Below are positions 53,738 through 62,764 of a stretch of 64,000 bases of DNA, piece after piece. Each line of letters begins with the position of its first letter. The first letter of the stretch is position 1. This stretch comes from Pseudothauera rhizosphaerae. GTDB lineage: Bacteria > Pseudomonadota > Gammaproteobacteria > Burkholderiales > Rhodocyclaceae. Under the pieces are notes generated by a model. It saw only the letters and a program-made list of their open reading frames with translations, was not told the DNA's origin and ran no database searches. Location: NCBI RefSeq assembly GCF_004801305.1, contig NZ_SSOD01000004.1, positions 290,586 to 354,585 of the forward strand, read 5' to 3'. Made by a program: the position numbers and the translations under genes.

Positions 53738-55240
53738 TCACTCCGGCCGCATGTGCGGGAACAGGATCACGTCGCGGATGGACGGGCTGTCGGTGAGCAG
53801 CATGACCAGGCGGTCGATGCCGATGCCGCAGCCGCCCGTGGGCGGCAGGCCGTATTCCAGCGCACGGATGTAGTCCGCATCGTAGTACATGGCTTCCTCG
53901 TCGCCGGCTTCCTTGGCCTGGGCCTGCGCCTGGAAGCGGGCGGCCTGGTCTTCCGGGTCGTTGAGCTCGGAGAAGCCGTTGGCGATCTCGCGGCCGACGA
54001 TGAAGAGCTCGAAGCGCTCGGTGATGTCCGGGTCCGTGTCCGAGGCGCGGGCCAGTGGGGAGACTTCCACCGGATAGTCGATGATGAAGGTCGGCTCCCA
54101 CAGCTCGGCTTCGGCGCAGGCTTCGAAGAGCTGCAGTTGCAGGCTGCCCAGGCCGCCCGGCTTTACCTTCTCGCCGAAGTCGACGATCTTCTGCTTGAGC
54201 CACTCGGCGTCCGCCAGTTGCTCCAGCGTGAAGCCGGGGTGGTACTTGCGGATGGCGTCCACGATGGTCAGGCGGTGGAAGGGCTTGGAGAGGTCCAGTT
54301 CGCGGCCCTGGTAAACAAAGGATTCGGTGCCCAGCGCCTCACGGGCGGAGTGGCGGATCAGCCCTTCGGTGAAGTCCATCAGCGTCTGGTAGTTCGCGTA
54401 CGCCTCGTAGAACTCCATCATCGTGAATTCGGGGTTGTGGCGCGGGGAGAGGCCTTCGTTGCGGAAGTTGCGGTTGACCTCGAACACCTTCTCCAGGCCG
54501 CCCACCACCAGGCGCTTCAGGTAGAGCTCCGGCGCGATGCGCAGGAACAGATCCATATCCAGCGCGTTGTGGTGGGTGACGAAGGGCTTGGCCGCGGCGC
54601 CGCCGGGGATGGGGTGCATCATCGGCGTTTCCACTTCCAGGAAGCCGTGGCCGATCATGTAGTTGCGGATGGACTGCACCATGCGGCTGCGGGCCACGAA
54701 GGTGAAGCGGGTTTCCTCGCTCATGATCAGGTCCACGTAGCGCTGGCGGTACTTCTGCTCCACGTCGGTGAGGCCGTGGAACTTGTCCGGCAGCGGGCGC
54801 AGGCTCTTGGTGAGCAGGCGGATTTCGCTCGCCTGTACGGTGAGTTCGCCGGTCTTGGTCTTGAACAGCGTGCCCACGCAGCCGACGATGTCGCCGATGT
54901 CCCAGTGCTTGAAATCGGCATAGACGTCTTCGCCCACCTCGTCGCGCTTCACGTAGAGCTGGATGCGGCCGGAAAGGTCCTGGATGGTGACGAAGCTCGC
55001 CTTGCCCATCACGCGCTTGAGCATGATCCGGCCGGCGACCCTGACCTCCACCGGGCTGGCTTCGAGCGCTTCGCCTTCCTTGTCGCCGTACAACTCGTCG
55101 AGCTTGCCCGCGGTGTTCTCGCGCGAGAAGTCGTTGGGGTAGGCGCGGCCGCCGGCGCGCCACTGGGCGAGCTTTTCGCGCCGCTCGGCGATGATGTGGT
55201 TCTCGTCCTGGGGAAGGGCGGTGTTGTTCTGCTCGGGCAT
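53738..55240 (-). CDS. lysS: lysyl-tRNA synthetase, class II
   Basis: A 500-residue class II synthetase. The N-terminal OB-fold anticodon domain contains [20 protein letters not shown]. Motif 2 is [20 protein letters not shown] and motif 3 is [40 protein letters not shown] lies in between. The start [20 protein letters not shown] at 55240 gives normal length; an in-frame start at 55330 would add 30 atypical residues. It heads the lysS-DUF808-mnmC leftward group. Confidence 0.95.
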   Translation of the reverse strand: MPEQNNTALPQDENHIIAERREKLAQWRAGGRAYPNDFSRENTAGKLDELYGDKEGEALEASPVEVRVAGRIMLKRVMGKASFVTIQDLSGRIQLYVKRDEVGEDVYADFKHWDIGDIVGCVGTLFKTKTGELTVQASEIRLLTKSLRPLPDKFHGLTDVEQKYRQRYVDLIMSEETRFTFVARSRMVQSIRNYMIGHGFLEVETPMMHPIPGGAAAKPFVTHHNALDMDLFLRIAPELYLKRLVVGGLEKVFEVNRNFRNEGLSPRHNPEFTMMEFYEAYANYQTLMDFTEGLIRHSAREALGTESFVYQGRELDLSKPFHRLTIVDAIRKYHPGFTLEQLADAEWLKQKIVDFGEKVKPGGLGSLQLQLFEACAEAELWEPTFIIDYPVEVSPLARASDTDPDITERFELFIVGREIANGFSELNDPEDQAARFQAQAQAKEAGDEEAMYYDADYIRALEYGLPPTGGCGIGIDRLVMLLTDSPSIRDVILFPHMRPE

Positions 55241-55443
55241 GGTCTGGTCTGGTTTGCTGGTCAATTCGGTCTTCCGCGTTCCGTCCATCGGGCATATCGG
55301 CGCCGCACGGAGGAACTTTGCCGGAATCAAGGCCGTAATTGTCGCAGGCGGGCATCATCCGGGCAAATCGGTGTGCCTCGCATGCCTGTGCCCACTGCCC
55401 GATTCGAGGCGTGCAGTGTGGATGAACCCTGTGGGGGTGAGCT

Positions 55444-55470
55444 AAAGTCCGCCCTCACGATTCCGTTACA
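55444..55470 (+). promoter_or_regulatory. sigma-28 (FliA) promoter of the chemoreceptor (candidate)
   Basis: TAAAGTCC, an 11-bp spacer and TCCGTTAC match the FliA consensus TAAAGTTT-N11-GCCGATAA at eleven of sixteen positions. It lies 38 bp upstream of the chemoreceptor start. Confidence 0.55.
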
Positions 55471-55508
55471 GATGACGACATAACTACATTCGAGAGAGGG
55501 GGATTTCG

Positions 55509-57305
55509 ATGGGCACGTTCGCGCAACTCTACGAGGCTGTGGAGAAGACGTTCTGGAATTCGCTGACCAAGAAGCTGTGCAGCTTCCTGCTGCTCTTCTT
55601 CATCGATCTCTTCTATCTCGGCATCTATGTACACCAGAAAGGCGAGGTGACCAGCCTGCTGGCGGCCGGCAAGGTGGAAGCGCAGACCGTGGCGGGGATC
55701 TCCTCCGCGCTCGACACCGGCCTCTACGCCATGCTTTCCCTGACCGTGCTGGCGCTGCTGATCAACGTCGGCCAGATTCTCTACATCCGCCACCTGATCG
55801 TGCGTCCGGTCAAGGTGATCACCCGCATCTTCAACGAGATCGCCCGCGGCGAGGGGGACTTCTCCCGCGACCTGCCCATGACCACCCACGACGAACTGCG
55901 CGAGCTGGCGCAGAGCTACAACCGTTTCGCCGACAAGATGCGGCAGATCATCAGCGAGGTGCGCACCATGAGCGTGAGCATCGCGCGCGAGGCGGTGCAG
56001 GTGAAGAACAAGGTGGACAGCTCCGCCCGCGACGCGCGCGAGCAGGGGCGCATGACCGAGGTGGTGTTTACCGCCAGCACCGAATCGACCAAGGCCATCG
56101 AGGAGGTATCCACCAGCACCCAGAACATCTCCGCGTCCACCAACGCCAACCTGGACATCGCCCGCGAGTCGCTGCTGGAGATGCAGGACATCGCCGGCAA
56201 GATCAACGCGGTGAGCGACAAGGTGGTGCAGTTCAACCACACGGTGGATGAGCTCTCCCATCGCTCGGAGAGCGTCAAGCAGATCGCCTCGCTGATCCGC
56301 GAGATCGCCGACCAGACCAACCTGCTGGCGCTGAACGCGGCCATCGAGGCGGCCCGGGCCGGCGAGGCCGGGCGCGGCTTCGCGGTGGTGGCCGACGAGG
56401 TGCGCAAGCTCGCCGAGCGGGTCAACAAGGCCACCGAGGAAATCCACGGCAACATCGGCGGCATGATCTCGCTGGTGTCCAGCACCCGCGCCGAGAACGA
56501 GGTCATCAACGCCGACGTGCTGCAGACCCGGCAGGTGGTGGGGCGTTCGGCCGCTCAGTTCGAGCACATGGTGGGCGAATTCGAGTGCACCGGCGAGCAG
56601 TTGCTGCAGATCGCCGCGGCCATGGAGGAACTCACCGCCACCAACAGCCAGGTGCACGAGAACGTGAGCGTCATCCACGAACTCTCCACCTCGGTCGCGA
56701 AGGACATGGAAGAGTCCGAGCAGCGCACGCTGGAGCTGTCCCGCGCCACCGAGGCGGTGCAGGAGCTGGTGTCCCGCTTCCGCATCGGCAAGGGCGCCTT
56801 CGACCACGTGGTGAACGAGGCCTACGCCTTCCGCAACGCGGTCCAGAAGCAGTTCGAAGAGATGGCCGCCGCCCGGGTGGACGTGTTCGACCGCCACTAC
56901 CAGCCGATTCCCAACACCAATCCGCCGAAGTTCAAGGTGTCCTGGGGCGAGGAATACGGCCGCCGCTGTCAGCGGCTGATGGACGACTTCGTCGCCTCGG
57001 TGAAGGGCTCGATCTACGCCGTGGCGGTCAATGCCGACAGCTATCTGTCGGCCCACAACACCAAGTTCTCCAAGCCGCTCACCGGCGACTACGCCACCGA
57101 CCTGGTGGGCAACCGCACCTGCCGCAAGTTCGAAGGTCCCACCGAACTGCGTGCCGCGCGCAACGCCGAGCCCATGCTGCTGCAGACCTTCATGCGCGAC
57201 ACCGGCGAAATCCTGTGCGACATCGCCCTGCCCATCCACGTGGGCGGACGCCACTGGGGCAACGTGCGCATCGGCGTCGCGGTGGATGCGCTGGTCGGCA
57301 GCTGA
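55509..57305 (+). CDS. methyl-accepting chemotaxis protein with C-terminal sensor domain
   Basis: A 598-residue receptor. Two N-terminal membrane helices ([20 protein letters not shown] and [20 protein letters not shown]) enclose only about 30 periplasmic residues. A HAMP domain ([20 protein letters not shown]) is followed by the signalling hairpin, whose tip reads [20 protein letters not shown]. The C-terminal part (about residues 440-598) is a cytoplasmic globular domain rich in aromatic and basic residues ([40 protein letters not shown]), Cache-like in its [16 protein letters not shown] end. The sensing part is therefore inside the cell. A FliA-like promoter fits the role in motility. Confidence 0.88.
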   Translation: MGTFAQLYEAVEKTFWNSLTKKLCSFLLLFFIDLFYLGIYVHQKGEVTSLLAAGKVEAQTVAGISSALDTGLYAMLSLTVLALLINVGQILYIRHLIVRPVKVITRIFNEIARGEGDFSRDLPMTTHDELRELAQSYNRFADKMRQIISEVRTMSVSIAREAVQVKNKVDSSARDAREQGRMTEVVFTASTESTKAIEEVSTSTQNISASTNANLDIARESLLEMQDIAGKINAVSDKVVQFNHTVDELSHRSESVKQIASLIREIADQTNLLALNAAIEAARAGEAGRGFAVVADEVRKLAERVNKATEEIHGNIGGMISLVSSTRAENEVINADVLQTRQVVGRSAAQFEHMVGEFECTGEQLLQIAAAMEELTATNSQVHENVSVIHELSTSVAKDMEESEQRTLELSRATEAVQELVSRFRIGKGAFDHVVNEAYAFRNAVQKQFEEMAAARVDVFDRHYQPIPNTNPPKFKVSWGEEYGRRCQRLMDDFVASVKGSIYAVAVNADSYLSAHNTKFSKPLTGDYATDLVGNRTCRKFEGPTELRAARNAEPMLLQTFMRDTGEILCDIALPIHVGGRHWGNVRIGVAVDALVGS

Positions 57306-57337
57306 GAACCGCCCGCCGGCCCGGCCGGCGGACGGCT

Positions 57338-57928
57338 TCAGTGGGTTCCGGCCTGGGCCGGAAAGCGCCAGTTCTCGTATTCCTTGGCGAACACCATGCC
57401 CGCGTCGCCGCGCGGGCCGCTGAATACCTGGCGCAGGCGGGCGGCACCGAGCTTGCCTTCCGGGTCCAGGCTCTCCACCTTGGCCAGCGCGGCCAGGGCT
57501 TCCGCTTCGTTCCCCAGGCGGGCCTGGTTGTAGGCATAGGCGGTCAGGGACTGCAGCCACAGGCGGGGAAAGGCGTGCCAGCGGCTGAAGTCGGCCATGT
57601 CGGCGGTCACCGCGCGCCAGTCCCCGGGCAGGCCCAGCCGTTCCGACAGCCACGCCAGGCAGGACAGCGCCCAGTGCGCGGCTTCGCTGGAGCGGCGGCG
57701 GTAGAAATAGAAGCGGTAGGCGACGATGCGCACGCCCAGGGAGTCCGGCGCGCCGTCGATGATCTCGCGCACCAGGCTTTCCGCCTTCTCGCCCTCGGCC
57801 CAGTGGGCGAAGATCTCCCGCAGGCGCGTGCGCACCTCGGGCGGCAGGTTGTTGGCGAAGTGGTAGGGCTCCAGGGTGTGGATGCGCGCGCCGTGCCGTG
57901 GCTGCTGCGGATCGGGGCTATCGTGCAT
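57338..57928 (-). CDS. hypothetical protein, alpha-helical repeat-like
   Basis: A 196-residue soluble protein starting MHDSPDPQQPRHGARIHTLE. It is helical, with TPR-like helix pairs (LQSLTAYAYNQARLGNEAEA; LAALAKVESLDPEGKLGAAR) and PDSLGVRIVAYRFYFYRRRS before them. I recognise no named family. Its start overlaps the end of the GCS2-like gene by 11 bp, so it is the last gene of the leftward sigma-54 operon and probably a helper or scaffold protein for it. Confidence 0.7.
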   Translation of the reverse strand: MHDSPDPQQPRHGARIHTLEPYHFANNLPPEVRTRLREIFAHWAEGEKAESLVREIIDGAPDSLGVRIVAYRFYFYRRRSSEAAHWALSCLAWLSERLGLPGDWRAVTADMADFSRWHAFPRLWLQSLTAYAYNQARLGNEAEALAALAKVESLDPEGKLGAARLRQVFSGPRGDAGMVFAKEYENWRFPAQAGTH

Positions 57929-59084
57929 GGGTCTCGCTTCCTTGTTGCATGCGGTGGGGGAGATCGGGGCCGGCGGCGCGGCCGAGTCCGCCGGGGCGGT
58001 ACATGGGCCCGCCGCGCCGGTAGGCGTCGAGCAGGTCGTGGGCCGGGGTGCGGCCGGCGTCGAGCAGGCGGTGCAGCGGCGCGAGCGCGTCGGCGGCACC
58101 CAGGCCGTGACGCGCGAGCGCGGCGCCGGCCCGGTCGAGCACGTGCCGCGTCGTCCGGTACAGCGCGGGATCGGCAAAGCCGGTACGGGCGAAACGGCGG
58201 TAGAGCGCGACGTCGGTGTGCTCGTCGGCGCCGGGCAGGTCTTCGGCCAGGCACACGCCGGCGAGCAGATGCCCGCAGGCCTCCAGCAGGTCGGCGCCGG
58301 GCAGGGCGTCGAAGGCCTTGAATTCGATGCGCCCGGCTTCGGCGGGTATGCGAACGGGATGGATCAGGGCCGAGCGCGGCTGCCAGGCCTCGAATTCGCC
58401 GGCGCCGAGGAAGAGCTTGACCGCCGGGCGCAGCGCCGCCCGTTCGTGGCTGCGCCAGGACCAGCCGTCCCACGGCTGGCCGGCGTGGAAAGGGCTGCTG
58501 AAGCTGAAGGGTACCAGGTAGGGCGCGTAGTGGTTGAGCCGGCGCACGGCGGCGAGCGTGCGGGCGGTGTCCCAGCCGGGAAAGGACAGGTTCAGGTCCG
58601 GGCCGTAGCTCAGCGTGGACACGTGGGAGCCGTCGTAGGCGGGGTGGCGCGCGCGCAGGTCGCGCTCCCACTCGGTGAGCGGCGGATCGAAGGCGTAGTG
58701 CGTGCGCTGCGGGTTGAACGCGGCGACGGCCAGCCCCAGGCCGTGCTGGTCGAGCTGTGCGGCCAGGGCCGCCTCGGTGGCGAGCAGGTGGTCCAGCGCA
58801 TCGCCGATGGCGGCCAGGGGCGGGGTGCGGATCTCCACGCCCTTGACCTCCAGGGTGCGGAAGCGGCCCTCGGCGTCGAAGCGCTCGTCGCCCTCCAGAT
58901 ACCAGTAGCCGCGCTTGATGCCCAGGTCGCCGGTGGCCAAGCGGGGGTCGTCCAGGCCGGGACGCTCGGCGGTGATGGCGGCGATTTCGGCGAAGGGGAG
59001 ATTGGAGAAGTCCCGCACCCGGCCGGCATGGGGGCCGGCGGTGTCGATCAGCAGGTATTCGAACTCGATGCCGAAGCGCAGCAT
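57918..59084 (-). CDS. GCS2-family carboxylate-amine ligase (glutamate-cysteine-ligase-like)
   Basis: A 388-residue protein of the glutamate-cysteine ligase 2 type. The start is MLRFGIEFEYLLIDTAGPHA, with the family's G-E-F/E-x-E pattern. Other supports are LEVKGVEIRTPPLAAIGDAL, HVSTLSYGPDLNLSFPGWDT and AEAGRIEFKAFDALPGADLL. Such enzymes join the gamma-carboxyl of glutamate, or another acid, to an amine using ATP. The substrate here is unknown; a small peptide or cofactor side chain is possible. The ATG at 59084 is preferred to 59126, which would overlap the upstream gene. It lies in the leftward sigma-54 operon. Confidence 0.75.
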   Translation of the reverse strand: MLRFGIEFEYLLIDTAGPHAGRVRDFSNLPFAEIAAITAERPGLDDPRLATGDLGIKRGYWYLEGDERFDAEGRFRTLEVKGVEIRTPPLAAIGDALDHLLATEAALAAQLDQHGLGLAVAAFNPQRTHYAFDPPLTEWERDLRARHPAYDGSHVSTLSYGPDLNLSFPGWDTARTLAAVRRLNHYAPYLVPFSFSSPFHAGQPWDGWSWRSHERAALRPAVKLFLGAGEFEAWQPRSALIHPVRIPAEAGRIEFKAFDALPGADLLEACGHLLAGVCLAEDLPGADEHTDVALYRRFARTGFADPALYRTTRHVLDRAGAALARHGLGAADALAPLHRLLDAGRTPAHDLLDAYRRGGPMYRPGGLGRAAGPDLPHRMQQGSETHAR

Positions 59085-59103
59085 GGTGGAAGAGACCAAA
59101 TCC

Positions 59104-59682
59104 TCAGAGCCATTCGAAGCGTACATCGCCCACCCGTTCCGGCTCGCCGTTCCCGGGCTCGTCCGCGCCTTCGACGGGCGTGCCCAGGTAGAGGAAGCCG
59201 ACGATCTGTTCTTCTTCGGCCAGCCCGAGTTCCCGGTGGAAGCCCCGATCGTACATCCACCAGCCGGAGCGCCAGATGCCGCCGTAGCCGAGCGCGCGGG
59301 CGGCGAGCTGCAGCGTGAGCACGGTGCAGCCGGCGCACAGTTGCTGGTCGAACAGGGGCACCGTGGCGCTGGCCCGGGGCGAGGCCACGACCACCAGCAC
59401 CAGCGGCGCGCGGTGGGGCATGCGCGGTGCGCGGGCGATGCGCTTCTCGGGCTGTCCCGCCGCCAGGGCGGCGCGGCGCATGGCTTCGCCCAGGCGGTCC
59501 AGCCCTTCGCCGCGGGCAGCCAGGAAGCGGTAGGGGCGCAGGTGGCCGAAGTCGGGCACGCGCAGGGCCGCGCGCAGCATCAGTTCCAGCGCTGCGTCGT
59601 CGGGGGCGGGGGCGCCCAGGTGGTGGTGGGAGCGCCGTTCCAGCAGCAGGCGCAATCCGGCGGGCGGGGTCAGTGGGGCCAT
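59104..59682 (-). CDS. nitroreductase family protein
   Basis: A 192-residue nitroreductase-fold flavoprotein of the short YdjA/RutE-like kind. It starts MAPLTPPAGLRLLLERRSHH, with ALRVPDFGHLRPYRFLAARG for FMN contact and VLTLQLAARALGYGGIWRSG in the dimer core. It reduces substrates with NAD(P)H; the acceptor is unknown. It overlaps the ABC ATPase gene upstream by 13 bp, which ties it closely to the GTPase/ATPase system. Confidence 0.8.
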   Translation of the reverse strand: MAPLTPPAGLRLLLERRSHHHLGAPAPDDAALELMLRAALRVPDFGHLRPYRFLAARGEGLDRLGEAMRRAALAAGQPEKRIARAPRMPHRAPLVLVVVASPRASATVPLFDQQLCAGCTVLTLQLAARALGYGGIWRSGWWMYDRGFHRELGLAEEEQIVGFLYLGTPVEGADEPGNGEPERVGDVRFEWL

Positions 59683-60680
59683 TCCAGTCTGTCCTCGATG
59701 CGCAGGCCGCGGCGCAGGCGGTCGCGCACGTCCATCAGCAGCCCATCCAGGGTTTCCAGGCGCTCCAGGTTGTCGCGCTCGCCGTCGCCGGTGGTGATGA
59801 CCTCGGCGATGCCGCCGTTGCGGATGACCAGCCGCCGGTCGCCGCGCAGGGCGAGCAGGGGGTCGTGGGTGGAGATCAGCACGATCTTGTCGCCGCCGGA
59901 GAGCAGCCGGAGGGCGCGCTTGCGGTCCACGCCGGCGTTCTCGATCTCGTCGATCAGCACCACCGGCGAGGCGGACAGCAGCGCGGCATCGGCGATCATC
60001 AGCGCGCGGGTCTGCCCGCCGGAGAGCTGGGTGACCGAGACCTCGGGGCTGAACTTCTCCCCGGTCAGGCCGTTGGCGCAGGCGATCACCTGCTCGGCCA
60101 TGCCCTCCACGTCGGCGACCATGCGGCAACGGGCGTGCAGGGTGATGAAGTCCCGCACGGAGAGGTCCACGACGAAGTTCATGTTCTGCGACAACTGGGC
60201 GACCAGCTTGCGGTCGGGGGCGTAGCGCCGCTCGTCGCCGGGGGGCTGGCCGTCGAGCAGGATGCGCCGCCCGGTGGGGGTGTCGCCCTGGGCCAGGCAT
60301 TCGATGTCGGCCAGCAGGCGGCTCTTGCCCGAGCCGGTGGGGCCGACGATGCACACCACCTCGCCGGCGCGCACTTCCAGTTCCACGTTCTCGGCCTGGC
60401 CGGACTTGTCCCGCCCGCCGAGCAGGGTCAGGCTGCGCAGGGGCCGCGAGGCCCGCGCCATGTCCTCCACCTCGCCGATCAGGCGCTGGATGTGGGCCAG
60501 CATCTGCTCCCGCGCCATGCCGGCATCGAACAGTTCCTCGTCGGGCAGGTGCCGCAGCCAGTCGCCCAGGGGGCGCTGCCCGTCGCCCGCGTCCAGGCCC
60601 AGGGCACCGAGAAAGTCGCCGACGCAGGGGTGGCGGTCCAGCAGCAGGTGCAGCGGGGTCCGTTCCAGCGCGCCGCTCAT
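59670..60680 (-). CDS. ABC-family ATPase with N-terminal extension and no partner permease
   Basis: A 336-residue ATPase. Residues 1-80 form an extra N-terminal domain (LLLDRHPCVGDFLGALGLDA) with a DUF1858/ScdA-N-like look. Walker A is GPTGSGKS at 113-120, the Q-loop is KLVAQLSQNMNFVVDLSVRD, the signature is VTQLSGGQTRALMIADAALL, and Walker B is PVVLIDEIENAGVDRKRALR, where the usual D-loop SALD is replaced by ENAG. There is no permease gene near. It resembles soluble ABC ATPases rather than a classic importer. It overlaps the GTPase gene by 4 bp and the nitroreductase gene by 13 bp. Confidence 0.82.
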   Translation of the reverse strand: MSGALERTPLHLLLDRHPCVGDFLGALGLDAGDGQRPLGDWLRHLPDEELFDAGMAREQMLAHIQRLIGEVEDMARASRPLRSLTLLGGRDKSGQAENVELEVRAGEVVCIVGPTGSGKSRLLADIECLAQGDTPTGRRILLDGQPPGDERRYAPDRKLVAQLSQNMNFVVDLSVRDFITLHARCRMVADVEGMAEQVIACANGLTGEKFSPEVSVTQLSGGQTRALMIADAALLSASPVVLIDEIENAGVDRKRALRLLSGGDKIVLISTHDPLLALRGDRRLVIRNGGIAEVITTGDGERDNLERLETLDGLLMDVRDRLRRGLRIEDRLEWPH

Positions 60681-61387
60681 GGATTCACCCCGCTCTCCAG
60701 GTCGCGGAAGCGCATCTTCTTGACGTTGCCGCGCTGGTGGGTCTCGCCGATGGCGGTCTCGCCCACGCAGTAGGGGCACACCGCCGCCGGCATGGGAAAG
60801 CGCAGGTGGCGGCCTTCGAGTTCGGGCACGACGGGGGCGTTGCGCAGCGCGCGGGCGACCTCGTCCGCCCCCTGGCCGGTGATGCCGTTGCAGAACAGCG
60901 CGCGGGCGCCGGGGTTGGCCAGGCGCACCTGGTAGGCGAAGACCTCGCGCTCCACCTGGGAGACGATGTCGCCCTTGGTGATCACCACCAGATCGGCCAA
61001 GCGCAGCATGGGGCCGATCTTGCGCGGGGTGTGCACGCCGGCCAGGGCGTCCACCACGCACAGGGCGTAGATGCCGTCGATGTGGGGCGAGCAGCGGTTG
61101 CACAGCCCGGCGCTCTCGCTGATCAGCACGTCCAGCCCGCGGCGCTGGCCCCAGGCCAGGCAGTCCTCGATGTTGGAGACGAAGTAGTGGTCCGGGCACA
61201 GGGCGCCGGCCAGTCCGGTGACCACCGGGAAGCCGCGCTGCTCGTACAGCGCATCGTCGCCGGTGGACAGGGAATCGAACTTGGCGATGCCCACCGCCAG
61301 CCCGTCCCGGTGCAGGATCTCGGCGGCGCGCAGGATGACCGAGGTCTTGCCCACCGAGGGCGAGCCGGCGACCGTGATCAGGCGCAT
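60677..61387 (-). CDS. HypB/CooC-like P-loop GTPase
   Basis: A 236-residue P-loop protein. The N-terminus MRLITVAGSPSVGKTSVILR carries the Walker A at residues 8-16. A Cys pair lies in SESAGLCNRCSPHIDGIYAL, the nucleotide-specificity motif is LVVITKGDIVSQVEREV (TKGD in place of NKxD), and a C-terminal CPYCVGETAIGE knuckle may bind zinc. The G1, G3 and G4 arrangement matches metal-insertion GTPases of the HypB/CooC/UreG class. It probably drives metal or cofactor insertion, or a signalling step, with the ATPase and binding protein of the same operon; overlap with both neighbours is a few bp. Confidence 0.78.
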   Translation of the reverse strand: MRLITVAGSPSVGKTSVILRAAEILHRDGLAVGIAKFDSLSTGDDALYEQRGFPVVTGLAGALCPDHYFVSNIEDCLAWGQRRGLDVLISESAGLCNRCSPHIDGIYALCVVDALAGVHTPRKIGPMLRLADLVVITKGDIVSQVEREVFAYQVRLANPGARALFCNGITGQGADEVARALRNAPVVPELEGRHLRFPMPAAVCPYCVGETAIGETHQRGNVKKMRFRDLESGVNP

Positions 61388-62439
61388 GTCCGCAGGCCCG
61401 TGCGCGCGTACAGCGCATCGAAGAAGCAGGCCGCGGCGGCGCGGCTGCGTTCGGCCATGTCGTGGCCGCGCACGTAGTCCCAGCCCGGCCACTTGAAGCG
61501 CGCGCCGGGCGGCAGGCCGGCCAGGCGCGGCGTGGCGGGCGGATAGCAGTTGCGCGCCAGGACCGCGCCCAGTTCGTCGTCGAGCAGGTAGTCCATCAGC
61601 GGGCGCACGCGCTCGTCCGCGCCGTGGCGCACCAGCCCGGCGATGGGCATGGCCAGCGCGCCGTCCTCGGGCCACAGCACGCGGGTGCGGTCGCGGCGGG
61701 GGCACAGCTCGGCCTGCATCCAGGGCAGGATGGCGACGGCGCCCACCTCGGCGCTGTTGGAGCCGGCCCGGCTCGCGGTGCGCACGTTGTGCTGCAGGTG
61801 GCGCACGTTGGCGGCGAAGGCGGTGAGGCCGGCGTCGCCGAACTCCCGGTGCAGGGCCGTCAGCAGGTAGGCGTTGTAGTCCTGGTAGGCGGATTCCCCG
61901 TCCGGCCGCCAGCCGCCGAAGACGATCTCGTCCCGCCAGGCCGGGTCCAGCAGGTCTTCCCAGCGGCGCGGCGCGGCGCGCCCGCGCAGGCGGCGCTCGT
62001 CGATCAGGAAGACGAAGGGCACCACCGCGAAGACGCGGAACACGCCCTCCGGGTCCGGCAGGCCGGCCGCGGTACAGGCGGGATGGAGTTCGGGCTGCGG
62101 GCCGCGCGGGGCGGGCCGGTAGTGGTCGAGCAGATCCGGCAGCAGGATGTCGTGGTGGAAGGTGGTCACCAGCATGGCCGGCACCTCGTCCAGGGCGCCC
62201 GTGCGGGCCTGGCGGACCAGGTCGTCGAAGGGGCGGTCCCACTGGCCGCCGGACGCCAGCCGGCAGTCCAGCATGCCGCCGCCGTGGGCGGCATGGCGGG
62301 CGAGGGCGCGGTCCAGCCCGCTCTTGAACGGCCGGCGCAGCGGAACCGGCATGCGTCCGAGCAGGTCGGCCACGGGCGCGGCCGGCGCGGCGCGCGGCAG
62401 CGTGCGGGTCGGGGCGGGGGGACAGAGGAGGTCGCTCAC
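61378..62439 (-). CDS. ABC-type substrate-binding-fold protein lacking a signal peptide
   Basis: A 353-residue protein of the Fe/spermidine-type binding fold, with PQPELHPACTAAGLPDPEG, FAVVPFVFLIDERRLRGRAA, PRRWEDLLDPAWRDEIVFGG and NSAEVGAVAILPWMQAELCP. No signal peptide is visible: the first 60 residues are soluble and include PVADLLGRMPVPLRRPFKSG, a short leader motif. It is probably cytoplasmic and cannot serve a classic importer. It is the first gene of the leftward sigma-54 operon, overlapping the GTPase gene by 10 bp. Confidence 0.75.
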   Translation of the reverse strand: MSDLLCPPAPTRTLPRAAPAAPVADLLGRMPVPLRRPFKSGLDRALARHAAHGGGMLDCRLASGGQWDRPFDDLVRQARTGALDEVPAMLVTTFHHDILLPDLLDHYRPAPRGPQPELHPACTAAGLPDPEGVFRVFAVVPFVFLIDERRLRGRAAPRRWEDLLDPAWRDEIVFGGWRPDGESAYQDYNAYLLTALHREFGDAGLTAFAANVRHLQHNVRTASRAGSNSAEVGAVAILPWMQAELCPRRDRTRVLWPEDGALAMPIAGLVRHGADERVRPLMDYLLDDELGAVLARNCYPPATPRLAGLPPGARFKWPGWDYVRGHDMAERSRAAAACFFDALYARTGLRTCA

Positions 62440-62490
62440 GGATCATCGCTCCTGGCTTGCGCCGGCGGGGGCCGGGCTCCGTCGGCCGTT

Positions 62491-62508
62491 CTGCAAGACG
62501 CGGGCCAA
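62491..62508 (-). promoter_or_regulatory. sigma-54 (-24/-12) promoter, leftward operon
   Basis: Read on the minus strand, the site is TTGGCCCGCGTCTTGCAG. It agrees with the sigma-54 consensus TGGCACG-N4-TTGCA at all but one fixed position. The GG and GC doublets are 10 bp apart. Transcription would begin near 62481, about 40 bp before the start codon at 62439. Confidence 0.75.
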
Positions 62509-62630
62509 CCCGGGGGCCGGCAAGGGGAGCGCAGGACGCCGCCTCCCGCCGCCGGTGCGGTTCCGCCCGTTGCGGCAGGCCGGCGGGTGGGTCGGATGAC
62601 GACGATGGCGGGGCTGCAGGTGTTCGAAAA

Positions 62631-62660
62631 CGTACGACGGCGTGCGTGCACGTACGCCGG
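62631..62660. promoter_or_regulatory. 10-bp-phased GTAC/GTGC/GTAC repeat, candidate activator site
   Basis: Three 10-bp units (CGTACGACGG, CGTGCGTGCA, CGTACGCCGG) place GTAC, GTGC and GTAC six bases apart. GTAC-N6-GTAC is the pattern I recall for VnfA-bound sites. A weak TGT-N10-ACG (62621-62636), short of the NifA motif TGT-N10-ACA, overlaps its left edge. The repeat lies between the two divergent sigma-54 promoters. The rest of the 325-bp gap (62440-62764) shows no gene. Confidence 0.55.
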
Positions 62661-62699
62661 GGACCCGGTCCGGCGCCGGTCTTGCGCGCATCGCCATGG

Positions 62700-62715
62700 T
62701 GGAACGGAGTTTGCT
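62700..62715 (+). promoter_or_regulatory. sigma-54 (-24/-12) promoter, rightward operon
   Basis: TGGAACGGAGTTTGCT has GG and GC doublets 10 bp apart and fits TGGCACG-N4-TTGCW with one mismatch at a fixed position. Transcription would start near 62726, about 40 bp before the PhnD-like gene. Confidence 0.65.
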
Positions 62716-62764
62716 GGCATCCGTATGACTGCTCCCGCCGGGAGCCCCTAGCGGAACGACACCC

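Noticed and set aside
62621..62636. Classical NifA upstream site TGT-N10-ACA
   Set aside because: The only candidate reads TGT-N10-ACG, so the right half is imperfect; the GTAC-phased repeat is the better signal.
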